From assembly GCA_965661105.1 (NCBI GenBank), contig CBFICR010000006.1, forward strand, positions 1-64,000: 64,000 bases of DNA, read 5' to 3'. The DNA is from Eutrophocola sp965661105. GTDB taxonomy: Bacteria > Pseudomonadota > Gammaproteobacteria > Pseudomonadales > Pseudohongiellaceae. Of the stretch, positions 26,871-34,239 are shown one piece after another (position 1 is the first letter of the stretch; each line of letters begins with the position of its first letter). The notes below the pieces were generated by a model, which searched no databases, was not told the origin of the DNA, and saw only the letters and a list, made by a program, of their open reading frames with translations. The position numbers and the translations under genes were made by a program.

Positions 26871-27139
26871 TCTTTTAGTTCACCTTCCGCCATTGGTGAA
26901 ATATCGGGAAACAGCCATACCGTGTTGCCTTGATATCTGATTTCCCACAACGGTGGCCCGGGTATTTTCTGTGTCACCTGTATTTCGGTAACTGCCTGGG
27001 CTGTACCTGATAATGGAGTAAACAGACAAAGGCTTAGAACCAGCAAGTTACGTGATTTGCTGTAAAGCCAGTGGAAAAAGCACACGCTATGGGGCTTATA
27101 CCATTTCACTAACCATTTACCTGACAAGCCCATGGTCAT
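26852..27139 (-). pseudogene. Truncated TraB/GumN-like exported protein
   Basis: A 95-residue remnant. The N-terminus is basic, then a hydrophobic segment (SRNLLVLSLCLFTPLSGTAQ), like a signal peptide. The segment after it, VTQKIPGPPLWEIRYQGNTV followed by WLFPDISPMAEG, matches the start of GumN/TraB-family proteins, which are usually near 300 residues. The reading frame then runs into the hairpin element and stops, so about two thirds of the domain is missing. It ends 6 bp before the HTH gene. Function lost is the likeliest reading. Confidence 0.6.
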
Positions 27140-27145
27140 AGTAGT

Positions 27146-27349
27146 TCAGGGCTCATAACGGAGTATGTCGCCAGGCTGGCATTGCAGGTATTCACAGATT
27201 TTCTCGATCGTGTCGAAACGAACACCCTTCACCTTGCCTTGCTTTAGCAAGGACAAATTGGTTTCCGTGATGCCGATGTGCGTAGCAAGGTCTTTGGATT
27301 TGATCTTGCGATCTGCAAGTAATACATCCAGTTTGACAATTATGGGCAT
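27146..27349 (-). CDS. XRE-family HTH regulator (YozG-like)
   Basis: A 67-residue Cro/C1-type helix-turn-helix protein with almost nothing outside the DNA-binding fold (KSKDLATHIGITETNLSLLK is the HTH). It closely resembles YozG-type regulators, which are regularly paired with a DUF2975 membrane protein; that partner is encoded 13 bp upstream in the same operon. The likely role is membrane-linked autoregulation, possibly through the palindrome at 28028. Confidence 0.85.
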   Translation of the reverse strand: MPIIVKLDVLLADRKIKSKDLATHIGITETNLSLLKQGKVKGVRFDTIEKICEYLQCQPGDILRYEP

Positions 27350-27362
27350 GGTGGAGGCCTGT

Positions 27363-27977
27363 TCAAACGAACTGGGAGTTCTCTTCAGAGAGAGTTGCAG
27401 CCCGGGTCATGACGCCGGCGATCTGCCAGAGAATTCCGGCGAACAGCAGCATGAGCAATTGACCGGAATTGATGCTGAATGCAACGCTATGCTGACCACG
27501 CTCAGCATAGCGTGTGACGACCAGGCTGATCAATGGAGTCGCCAGCATACCTGCAATGATCGACAGAAAGGTGCCGGCTGCAAATCCACGTAATCCCTTT
27601 ACCACTGCAAGGCTGAAATAGTCACCATGCACAAATGCCCGAAAGCACTGGCGTACGCTCAAAAGCCCCCAGGATTGGAACAGGGTTGGAATCATTACCA
27701 GTACCGTGAATATCACCATCTGTAATCCGTTCAATACCAAGGGCGTGGCAATATCTGATGCGCGAACAAGCGAGTCCGGGTCGCTGGCGTAGAACAAAGA
27801 CCAGACGATATGCGTCGAGGCAAGGTTCAGTGCACCAAGCAGGGTGCTTGGGCTTAGCAGCGCGAGTACTAACATTAATAGCGGTAAGGACAGGGCGAGC
27901 AACAGGCAGCCTGTGTCCAGCACCCGGCTGAGCCGTTTTTGTGGCAGTGATTTGGCTTCCAAAGGCAAGGTAGTCAT
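27363..27977 (-). CDS. DUF2975 family membrane protein
   Basis: A 204-residue protein with four predicted transmembrane segments (near residues 21-45, 86-106, 129-150 and 167-187). Family and size fit DUF2975, and adjacency to a YozG-type HTH gene is the usual arrangement. The pair is thought to act as a membrane-controlled regulator, but no signal is known to me for this subgroup. Upstream lie a TTGTTT/TTATAC promoter-like pair and a 20-bp palindrome. Confidence 0.78.
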   Translation of the reverse strand: MTTLPLEAKSLPQKRLSRVLDTGCLLLALSLPLLMLVLALLSPSTLLGALNLASTHIVWSLFYASDPDSLVRASDIATPLVLNGLQMVIFTVLVMIPTLFQSWGLLSVRQCFRAFVHGDYFSLAVVKGLRGFAAGTFLSIIAGMLATPLISLVVTRYAERGQHSVAFSINSGQLLMLLFAGILWQIAGVMTRAATLSEENSQFV

Positions 27978-28003
27978 CGGTACTCTCCAGGTTGGTATTC
28001 GGA

Positions 28004-28047
28004 GTATAAGGCATATAATTATCGTAAAACAATAATTAATTATTGTT
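28004..28047 (-). promoter_or_regulatory. Promoter and palindromic operator of DUF2975/HTH operon
   Basis: A perfect 20-bp palindrome (AACAATAATTAATTATTGTT, 28028-28047) overlaps a minus-strand -35 box TTGTTT (28032-28027), with TTATAC (28009-28004) 17 bp downstream. This places the palindrome where a repressor would block RNA polymerase, 27 bp before the -10-distal start codon region of the DUF2975 gene at 27977. Confidence 0.5.
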
Positions 28048-28130
28048 ATTTAAATATTATCTAAATTTATGAGATCAGGGTCACTTGCCCCTGTCGTCCT
28101 GATGGCGGCAGAATCGGCATCCCTCAGTTG

Positions 28131-28591
28131 AAAAGTGGGTGTCCCTATTTATCCGCATATCCGCAGAAAGCAAGACACCGACAAAGGGCATCGCCACCCT
28201 TCCCTTTCATCTTAAAGACTACATCAAGCTGGTGGACTGGACCGGACGGATTGTCAGGAAGGACAAGCAGGGATTTATTGGTTCCAATGAGCCCGCAATA
28301 CTCAAAGCACTGAAACTATCAGCCCAGGACTGGGAATACCTGGCCCTCGCCATCCAGAAACGCAGCATCAACACTATCCATGGACTGGAAAGGCTGAAAG
28401 CCCACGAAAACCAGCAGCCTAAAACACTGGCTGCCTGATCAAACATTCCTGAAATACAGGCAGATCTGCCTGGAATACCCCCTGTCTACAATCTTTTTCC
28501 AGCAATCCTGACCACCCGCAACCAAATGGAGCTTCATGGTCAAACACGGCCAATGAAACTAAAGAATTAAAGGGTGGGTGTCCTATATATA
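28131..28591. repeat. GGGTGTCC repeats around RAYT remnant
   Basis: AGTGGGTGTCCCTATTTA near 28133 and GGGTGGGTGTCCTATATA near 28571 carry the same GGGTGTCC core as the repeats around the intact RAYT at 23674. They bracket the transposase remnant, here in the same orientation on both sides. Confidence 0.65.
28166..28438 (+). pseudogene. RAYT C-terminal remnant
   Basis: About 90 codons in frame match the last 92 residues of the RAYT at 23674 very closely: KGIATLPFHLKDYIKLVDWT corresponds to KGIDTLPFHLKEYIELVDWT, and LSAQDWEYLALAIQKRSINT and THGLERLKA-type segments are conserved. The catalytic HUH region is absent. The match continues past the stop (CTGATCAAACA, then CTGCCTGGAATA and CCCTGTCT) to about 28493, so flanking DNA was duplicated with the gene. 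It cannot encode an active transposase. Confidence 0.8.
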
Positions 28592-28689
28592 CTTTAGGGG
28601 TTTGGCTCATCAAGTATAACCTTCCAGTCCTCCAAAACCTCAATAACGCCATTCGAACAAGTTCCGTCCGTGCGCGCCATCATTTAAAT

Positions 28690-28714
28690 CCTGCTTTCAC
28701 AAGCGGGCTTTTTT
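28690..28714 (+). terminator. Orphan terminator-like hairpin
   Basis: CCTGC (28690-28694) can pair with GCGGG (28703-28707) with one G-T wobble, followed by C and six T. It has the form of a rho-independent terminator on the plus strand, but only the RAYT remnant precedes it. Confidence 0.35.
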
Positions 28715-28786
28715 GTGCCTTTCACAAATACTGCTGACCTTTCACATCCTGTTCTCCTGTGCCAAAAAATAAAATGTTAATTTATA

Positions 28787-28815
28787 TTGACAAATGTATA
28801 TATAAATAGAAAACT
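28787..28815 (+). promoter_or_regulatory. Promoter/operator region of BlaI-M56 operon
   Basis: TTGACA (28787-28792) is a perfect -35 hexamer in a very AT-rich stretch, but no well-spaced -10 is obvious; TATAAA at 28801 and TAGAAA at 28807 are candidates. The dyad ACAAATGT (28790-28797) resembles the ACA-N2-TGT half-site of BlaI/MecI operators, which suggests autorepression. Confidence 0.4.
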
Positions 28816-28837
28816 GTCTTTAAATTGAGGAGACTGT

Positions 28838-29221
28838 ATGAAATTGTCCAATCTGGAGCTTGAGGTGATGCGACTGATCTGGCGCGACCGGGAAGTCATT
28901 GTGCCGGATTTGCACAAGGAGTTGGCAAAGGACATGGATGTTACGTATGCAACGGTAAAAACCATCGTGAACCGGTTGGAAGAGAAAGGGGCTATTGAGC
29001 GATTGCGTACCTATGGACGGACTATTCTTTATGGTCCGATCATTGATGAATCTGACTTGGCGCAGCCTATTGTCAGGGATGTATTGCGCAGGCTGTTTGG
29101 TGGCAAGGTGCAGCCGATGATTTCACATTTGCTCAGGGAAGAGAAACTGAGCAGGGAGGAGCTGGAATATCTGGAGAGCCAGATTTCAGCAGAACTCAGG
29201 AAAAAGGCGAAGAAGCAATGA
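28838..29221 (+). CDS. BlaI/MecI/CopY-family repressor
   Basis: A 127-residue winged-helix repressor. Residues about 5-70 contain the DNA-binding domain with the family pattern LELEVMRLIWRD and TYATVKTIVNRLEEKGAIER; the C-terminal third forms the dimerisation helices. A GAGGAG ribosome-binding site precedes the ATG. It overlaps the membrane peptidase gene by 4 bp (ATGA), the classic BlaI-BlaR1 pairing in which the peptidase inactivates the repressor. No beta-lactamase gene is adjacent, so the target regulon is unknown. Confidence 0.88.
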   Translation: MKLSNLELEVMRLIWRDREVIVPDLHKELAKDMDVTYATVKTIVNRLEEKGAIERLRTYGRTILYGPIIDESDLAQPIVRDVLRRLFGGKVQPMISHLLREEKLSREELEYLESQISAELRKKAKKQ

Positions 29222-30339
29222 CCGCATGGTTTCTGATAAACAGCTTGTTGGCGGCATGGGGACTGCTCTTTGTCGGCGTCAATCAGGACTGTCCACAGCG
29301 TGTGCGTTTCTTTGTGGCGTTCATGTCCCTTGTTGCCTGGGTAGTGCCCTGGCCTTGGTTGATGGGATACCTGCCTGGAACTTCCCGGTCATCGCTGGAG
29401 GTTATCAATCTGGCGCAGGTTGCATTGATGACGGAACCTTCGCTTGGGCCTTTGGGCAACTTACCGACTGCCGTTACCCTTTTTGATGTTTTCGTGGTGG
29501 CCTGCGTAATCGGTACCGGCTTATATCTCATCACTGTTTATCGTCATCGCATTTTCCTTAAAGCCTCAAGCAAGCATTCAGTAGAAGCAGCGCATTTATC
29601 CCGGTATGTTCCCGATGGCATTGGCGGCAAAGTGCAAATAGAAATCAGAAGTCAGACCTGGATGCCCGGAGCCTGGAACAGCGGAATTTTCAGGCCGGTT
29701 ATCTGGGTGCATGCTGATCTTGAAGAACACCCCGACATAGCTGCTGTGATTCTGCATGAATCCATGCATATCAAACATCGTGACAACCTGTACCTGGGCA
29801 TCATTACATTGCTGGAAAAAGTGTTCTGGTGGAACCCGCTGGTTGCCTGTCTGGGCAAAAAAACCAGGGAGCTGCAGGAGTTAAGTTGTGATGAAGCGTG
29901 CCAGTCCCTGACACCCGGGTATCGGGGCATGCTGAATAATCTGATCCTTTACTCCTGTCCGGGGAAAGAGCATGGCCAGGGCATGTCACTCATGAGCACC
30001 ATGTTTCAAAAAGGTAGTTTCAACGTTAAGCGCATTAAAATACTCAAGAGGGTAAACACCATGACTATGAAGCAATACATCAGCATCACCATACTGTTCT
30101 TTGCATCCATGTTCACTGTTGGATTGGCTGTCGCCCAGGATGTCACGCCGGCTGAGCAGGTAAAGCAGGTCCAGGAAATTCGAAGAACCAATCCGGACTA
30201 TGAAATGACCACTGAGGATATTCTGGCAGGCATGGAAGTGTATGCCGCCAACCTGGAGAAGGCCTGGGGTAGATTGCGAGATGAAAACCAAGTGTTGCGG
30301 TCCCGCATCGCCGAGCTCGAAAAGAAAGTCAGCGAATAA
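29218..30339 (+). CDS. M56-family (BlaR1-like) membrane metallopeptidase
   Basis: A 373-residue membrane protein. Transmembrane segments lie near 5-22, 32-50 and 88-107, and the zinc peptidase domain has HESMH (180-184) with the distal ELSCDEA (221-227), as in BlaR1/MecR1. A fourth hydrophobic segment is near 287-305. The C-terminal periplasmic part is only about 65 residues, with a predicted coiled coil (NLEKAWGRLRDENQVLRSRI), and the penicillin-binding sensor domain of BlaR1 is absent. The signal sensed is therefore unlikely to be a beta-lactam through that domain. It is translationally coupled to the BlaI-like repressor. Confidence 0.85.
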   Translation: MTAWFLINSLLAAWGLLFVGVNQDCPQRVRFFVAFMSLVAWVVPWPWLMGYLPGTSRSSLEVINLAQVALMTEPSLGPLGNLPTAVTLFDVFVVACVIGTGLYLITVYRHRIFLKASSKHSVEAAHLSRYVPDGIGGKVQIEIRSQTWMPGAWNSGIFRPVIWVHADLEEHPDIAAVILHESMHIKHRDNLYLGIITLLEKVFWWNPLVACLGKKTRELQELSCDEACQSLTPGYRGMLNNLILYSCPGKEHGQGMSLMSTMFQKGSFNVKRIKILKRVNTMTMKQYISITILFFASMFTVGLAVAQDVTPAEQVKQVQEIRRTNPDYEMTTEDILAGMEVYAANLEKAWGRLRDENQVLRSRIAELEKKVSE

Positions 30340-30359
30340 CAGTAGCAGGAAAATAATCA

Positions 30360-30407
30360 GGCCACACAATAGTCAGGCTGTGCGCTGAAAAATACTATTG
30401 TGTGGCC
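30360..30407. terminator. Bidirectional terminator-like hairpin
   Basis: GGCCACACAATAGT (30360-30373) and ACTATTGTGTGGCC (30394-30407) form a perfect 14-bp stem with a 20-nt loop between convergent genes. On the plus strand GCTTTT follows the stem. The right arm contains the stop codon and last codons of the minus-strand gene at 30395. Confidence 0.6.
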
Positions 30408-30997
30408 GCTTTTGCTAGTTGCAGTTCCAATTGTTCAATTCGCGCTTCCTTTTCCGCGAACAGTGCTTCAACGGTATCAACATCCATTTTGCGTGGAATA
30501 TGCTGCCGACAATTCCCGTTCCAGGCAGAGACTGAAATCAGAATCCCACGCTGCGCCGGTTTCTTCGGCTGGCCACTCTGTAGTTTGGCCAACAGCGCTG
30601 CATCATTTTCCACCACCCGTGCCTCTCCCCATATCTTGATCCGATGGGCGTGCTCGTAATCCATCAGGAACAGGATCACGCGAGCGTTTTCGGAGAGGTT
30701 GCCGGTGGTGATGTATTGGCGGTTGCCTTCGAGATCGGCGAAGCCCAGGGTGCGTTCATCGAGCACTTTCAGGAACCCTTTTTCGCCGCCGCGGTGTTGT
30801 ACATACGGTTGGCCGCCTGCGCTTGCTGTGCCCAGATAGAAGCTGTTCTGCTGTGCAATGGTGTCACGCAGTTCAGGGGTGATGATACTTTGCCAGGGTC
30901 GGGTTTCTGCCAGTTGGTCGTAGCGTTCCCTTGAGCCATATTTTTCCTGTTGGGCTTTGACGGCGGGGGTGAAGGCGATGTCCATGGGGTTGGTCAT
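30395..30997 (-). CDS. Pyridoxamine 5'-phosphate oxidase-like flavin protein
   Basis: A 200-residue protein with a split-barrel FMN-binding domain of the PNPOx-like family (residues about 45-150: SFYLGTASAGGQPYVQHRGG, then GNRQYITTGNLSENARVILF and RIKIWGEARVVE). A C-terminal helix follows (VEALFAEKEARIEQLELQLA). Relatives bind flavin or haem and are often stress-linked; no vitamin B6 role should be assumed. It is the last gene of a three-gene unit with DUF1348 and AhpD-like genes, 5 bp after the former. Confidence 0.82.
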   Translation of the reverse strand: MTNPMDIAFTPAVKAQQEKYGSRERYDQLAETRPWQSIITPELRDTIAQQNSFYLGTASAGGQPYVQHRGGEKGFLKVLDERTLGFADLEGNRQYITTGNLSENARVILFLMDYEHAHRIKIWGEARVVENDAALLAKLQSGQPKKPAQRGILISVSAWNGNCRQHIPRKMDVDTVEALFAEKEARIEQLELQLAKAATQ

Positions 30998-31002
30998 GAG
31001 GC

Positions 31003-31467
31003 TTACAGTCCCAGTTCGGTGAGGCCGGGATGGTCTGCCGGTCGGATATCTTGCTGCCAGTGAAACAGGCGCTGCGTTTCGGCGATGGCCTGGTCGTTGA
31101 TGCTGGCCTGGCGGTGGGTCATCAGGCCGAGATCATCGAAGGCCCAGTTTTCATTGCCGTGTGAGCGGTACCACTGGCCGTTGTCATCATGCCATTCGTA
31201 GGCAAAACGCCCGGCGATGCGATTGTCGGTAAAGGCCCACATTTCCTTGATCAGCCGGTACATGTGTTCCTGTTGCCATTTGGCGGTGAGGAACGCCTTG
31301 ATCTGTTCGCGTCCCTGCAAAAAGGTATCGCGATTACGCCATTGGCTGTCGGGCGTATAGGCCAGGGCCACCTGTTCAGGGTTGCGGGTGTTCCAGGCGT
31401 TTTCCGCCTGGCGCACTTTTTCGGTGGCACTGGTTCGGGTAAACGGGGGTAGCGGGGGACGTGTCAT
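31003..31467 (-). CDS. DUF1348 NTF2-like protein
   Basis: A 154-residue cytoplasmic protein of the DUF1348/SnoaL-like group. Diagnostic segments are AENAWNTRNPEQVALAYTPD, SQWRNRDTFLQGREQI and FAYEWHDDNGQWYRSHGNEN. The family adopts an NTF2-like fold; no reaction is established. I use the ATG at 31467, 7 bp after GGAG; a GTG directly before it would also fit. It lies between the AhpD-like and PNPOx-like genes in the same operon. Confidence 0.82.
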   Translation of the reverse strand: MTRPPLPPFTRTSATEKVRQAENAWNTRNPEQVALAYTPDSQWRNRDTFLQGREQIKAFLTAKWQQEHMYRLIKEMWAFTDNRIAGRFAYEWHDDNGQWYRSHGNENWAFDDLGLMTHRQASINDQAIAETQRLFHWQQDIRPADHPGLTELGL

Positions 31468-31521
31468 CACGGGTCTCCAAAAAAAAAGGGCGATGGCAGG
31501 GGGCCATCGCCCAAGCGTGGG

Positions 31522-32070
31522 TCAAGCGGCGAGATCTTCCGCGACGGGAAAATCGATTTCTGTCTGGGCCAGTTCATTCAGATAGTTGGTCCAGGTATTC
31601 AGGGCCACGTGCTGGACTATCTCGATGATCTGGGCGTTGTCGAAACCGGCCTCACGTACTGCTACCAGTTCCGCGTCTGACACACGGCCGTGTTTCCGGG
31701 CGATCTGCAAGGCAAACACCACGGCGGCGTCGGCTTTTGAATCGTTGGAACGGCCGCGACGGTTCAGGGCAATTTCATCGGCAGTCAGGTTGGCCAGGTG
31801 CTGTCCCAGATAGGTGTGGGCAGACAGGCAGTAACCGCAGCCGTTGTGTTGCGCAATTGCCAGCGCGATTTTTTCGCGAATGGCGACCGGCAGGCGGCCC
31901 TTGCCGAGGGCGCCGAACAGGCCCAGGTAGCCTTCAAGGGCAGCGGGACTGACGGCGGCCAGACGGAACAAGTTGGGGGCGCTGCCCAATTGCGCTTTGA
32001 CCTGGTTGAGCATATCGCGGGAGGCTTCCGGGGCGGCTTCGATTGAGGTGGGGTAGGTGATACGGGACAT
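31522..32070 (-). CDS. Carboxymuconolactone decarboxylase/AhpD-like protein
   Basis: A 182-residue alkylhydroperoxidase-like protein. The redox motif is CGYC with a following histidine (Cys78, Cys81, His85 in NGCGYCLSAHTY), as in AhpD-type peroxidase partners. It heads a three-gene unit with DUF1348 and PNPOx-like genes and is divergent from a LysR regulator, 118 bp away. Oxidative or electrophile stress response is likely but inferred. Base composition here is visibly GC-richer than flanking genes. Confidence 0.85.
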   Translation of the reverse strand: MSRITYPTSIEAAPEASRDMLNQVKAQLGSAPNLFRLAAVSPAALEGYLGLFGALGKGRLPVAIREKIALAIAQHNGCGYCLSAHTYLGQHLANLTADEIALNRRGRSNDSKADAAVVFALQIARKHGRVSDAELVAVREAGFDNAQIIEIVQHVALNTWTNYLNELAQTEIDFPVAEDLAA

Positions 32071-32150
32071 GTCTTTCTCCTTGCTTGGGTTGGGTTGGTT
32101 GAAAGTGGTGTCACAATAGGAGTTTCACTGAATGAAATAAATGGATATTC

Positions 32151-32169
32151 TTGAGAGTTGAAATCTCAA
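32151..32169. promoter_or_regulatory. Possible LysR-type operator
   Basis: TTGAGA (32151-32156) and TCTCAA (32164-32169) form a perfect 6-bp inverted repeat with 7-bp spacer in the gap between the AhpD-like operon and the divergent LysR gene, 20 bp before the LysR start. A second dyad, TTTCA-N5-TGAAA, lies near 32123. Confidence 0.4.
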
Positions 32170-32188
32170 TATATGGAAGGAATAAGGC

Positions 32189-33085
32189 GTGACGGATCGG
32201 CTGGATGATATGGCTCTGTTGGTGGTCTCGGTGGAAAGCGGCAGTTTTTCCGCGGCGGCCAAACGCCTGGGTATGCCCCTGGCCACGGTAAGCCGGCGGG
32301 TGTCGGAACTGGAAGAACGATTGGGCGCGCGCATCCTGACGCGCTCGACGCGGGGTTTGTCACTGACCGAACCGGGGCAGGCCTACCTGTCTGCCTGCCG
32401 GCAGATTCTGGATCAGGTTGGTGATGCGGAACGTCAGGTGCGGGGGGAATTCAGCGAACCGAAAGGCAAGCTGGTGCTGTCGGCACCGATCGTGTTCGGG
32501 CGCCTGCATGTGTTGCCGGTGATTACTGCTTTTCTGCAGACCTATCCGGACGTGGATGTGCGGCTGGAGCAAACGGACCGTAGTGTCAGCCTGATCGAGG
32601 AACATATCGATGTGGCCATCCGTATAGGGCACTTGCCAGACAGCAGCATGCGGGCGCGACGTGTGGGCGAGGTCTGCGAAGTGATTTGCGCCAGTCCGGC
32701 CTATCTAGCATCCCGCGGTCAGCTGAAACAACCACAGGACCTGGCGGATCATGACTGCATCACGTTTGAGCATTTGATGTCCGCCGAGCGCTGGCGTTTC
32801 GGCAAGGGCAAAGCACAGTTTCAACAACCGGTGCATTCACGCCTGGTGGTGATGACAGCCGAGGCCGCCGTCGATGCCGCAAAAGCCGGACTGGGGATCA
32901 CACGCGTGTTGTCCTATCAGGTGGCAGAGGCGGTAATGACGGGTGCACTGGAAGTGGTGCTGAAAAAATACGAGCCGGATCCGTTACCGGTCAATATTGT
33001 CTATGGCAGTGGGCAGGTGCCGGGCAAAGTCAGGGCGTTTGTCGATTTTGCCGCCACACGACTTGAGTCGGCCCGGCTGATGTGA
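32189..33085 (+). CDS. LysR-family transcriptional regulator
   Basis: A 298-residue regulator with winged helix-turn-helix at residues 1-60 (FSAAAKRLGMPLATVSRRVS) and an effector domain at about 90-290. The start is GTG at 32189 with GGAAGG upstream. It is divergent from the AhpD-like/DUF1348/PNPOx-like genes and is the likely activator of that cluster, a common arrangement for this LysR subgroup. The gene is GC-rich relative to neighbours, consistent with acquisition as a unit. Confidence 0.88.
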   Translation: MTDRLDDMALLVVSVESGSFSAAAKRLGMPLATVSRRVSELEERLGARILTRSTRGLSLTEPGQAYLSACRQILDQVGDAERQVRGEFSEPKGKLVLSAPIVFGRLHVLPVITAFLQTYPDVDVRLEQTDRSVSLIEEHIDVAIRIGHLPDSSMRARRVGEVCEVICASPAYLASRGQLKQPQDLADHDCITFEHLMSAERWRFGKGKAQFQQPVHSRLVVMTAEAAVDAAKAGLGITRVLSYQVAEAVMTGALEVVLKKYEPDPLPVNIVYGSGQVPGKVRAFVDFAATRLESARLM

Positions 33086-33119
33086 GGTGTCGTGCTGAAT
33101 AACGGATGACTGGTGACAT

Positions 33120-33306
33120 CTAGCGGGAATCCATTTCTGCCTGCAGCATGTTGAAGCGATCCACCAGTTGTTTGAAATCGGCGTTCTGCTGTACCAGCCT
33201 TTCCATCTTTTCCTTGAGCTGTCTGTCCATGTAATCCATCCGGTATAGGAAGAATAAACAACTAACCGCGACCAGTCCAGCCTGTAGTTGTTGTCTGAAT
33301 TTTCAT
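33120..33306 (-). pseudogene. Frameshifted small membrane/coiled-coil protein
   Basis: On the minus strand an ATG at 33306, preceded by GGAGAT, opens a frame that stops after 14 codons. Removing one A from the AAAA after the ATG gives a 61-residue protein: a short basic start (KFRQQL), one hydrophobic segment (LVAVSCLFFLY) and a coiled-coil tail (RQLKEKMERLVQQNADFKQL). The 187-bp span is one base too long for this frame. It is either a recent pseudogene or the indel is a sequencing error. Family unknown. Confidence 0.5.
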
Positions 33307-33441
33307 ATTTTTCTATCTCCACAACCTCCTATTCCCTGAATTTCATCAGCCTGGCACATGAATTTCTCCACTTTTTGAGACTGCAAGCGAGCGCTGCCCT
33401 GCAATCCCTTTGGCCGCATCGTCCGTGATGTGATTTCTTTG

Positions 33442-34030
33442 TCAGTCGATCAGTCCCTGATCTATTTCTATCAACCACGGCGGGGCGCGGGTGGGTGGCA
33501 GGCGGTTTGACTGTGCATCCTGTTCTCCTTCTTTGGCCTTCAGGTGCGCCTGAATCTTCTCGATCACTACCGGGTCTTCGATACAGGCGATGATCTTCAC
33601 CGGCCCTTTGCATTTCTCGCATTCGGTGATATCGATGTTGAACACCCGTTTAAGGCAGCGCGCCCAGGTTATTGCCATGGATGGCATGTATGCCGGTTTT
33701 GCAGGAGCAAAAACCGGTCATTGAAGCATGTTGCTCCATGAGGGTTTTGTCATCCGGTTCGCTGTCTTCTTTCTTCTTTGCCCCCTTGCCCCGTTTGGCC
33801 GGGGTGATGGTCATCCGATACTTGCTGTTCGGCGCAAAGACGCCGTGGAATCTTGTGAGGTTCACTCTGGGCTTGGGCAGAGCCCGCCCCGCGAGCGTCA
33901 GCGAGTGCTTTGGGTGCCAGGGCGGCGAGCCTGGCCATAAAGTCGAGCGGTTCGAAGATCACATGCGTGGTGCCGTCCCGGTAAGGCGTTTTCAGTTCAT
34001 AGCGCACCCGGCCGTCTCTGAAACTAATAC
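33442..34030 (-). pseudogene. IS91-family transposase remnant
   Basis: Three overlapping minus-strand frames carry consecutive C-terminal blocks of IS91-type transposases: RDGRVRYELKTPYRDGTTHV with FEPLDFMARLAAL (about 34020-33900), NLTRFHGVFAPNSKYR then TPAKRGKGAKKK (about 33865-33780), and ITWARCLKRVFNIDITECEK with IACIEDPVVIEKI (33687-33540). At least two frame changes separate them, and the catalytic N-terminal domain is missing. The element is dead. It marks this accessory region as a place of past insertion. Confidence 0.75.
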
Positions 34031-34239
34031 AAAGTTTTCTGGTCTATATTGGAGCCATCAATTATCGCTGCCATCAAATAGTCCTGGTTGAAGCCAATTA
34101 CCGTCGGTGTGGCAGGCGTATGTATTGCTGACATGACGAAAAAATAGCAGATTCTTCCGTTCTGTAAACAGGTCCACAGACTTCAAGCAGGTTTTACTTT
34201 ATTCTCGTTATAATTATTGATTTGTCAGGAGACAAACAG

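Noticed and set aside
28620..28690. Possible tRNA-like stretch with GTTCGAAT on the minus strand
   Set aside because: No cloverleaf stems could be drawn around it; the match is limited to the T-loop-like octamer.
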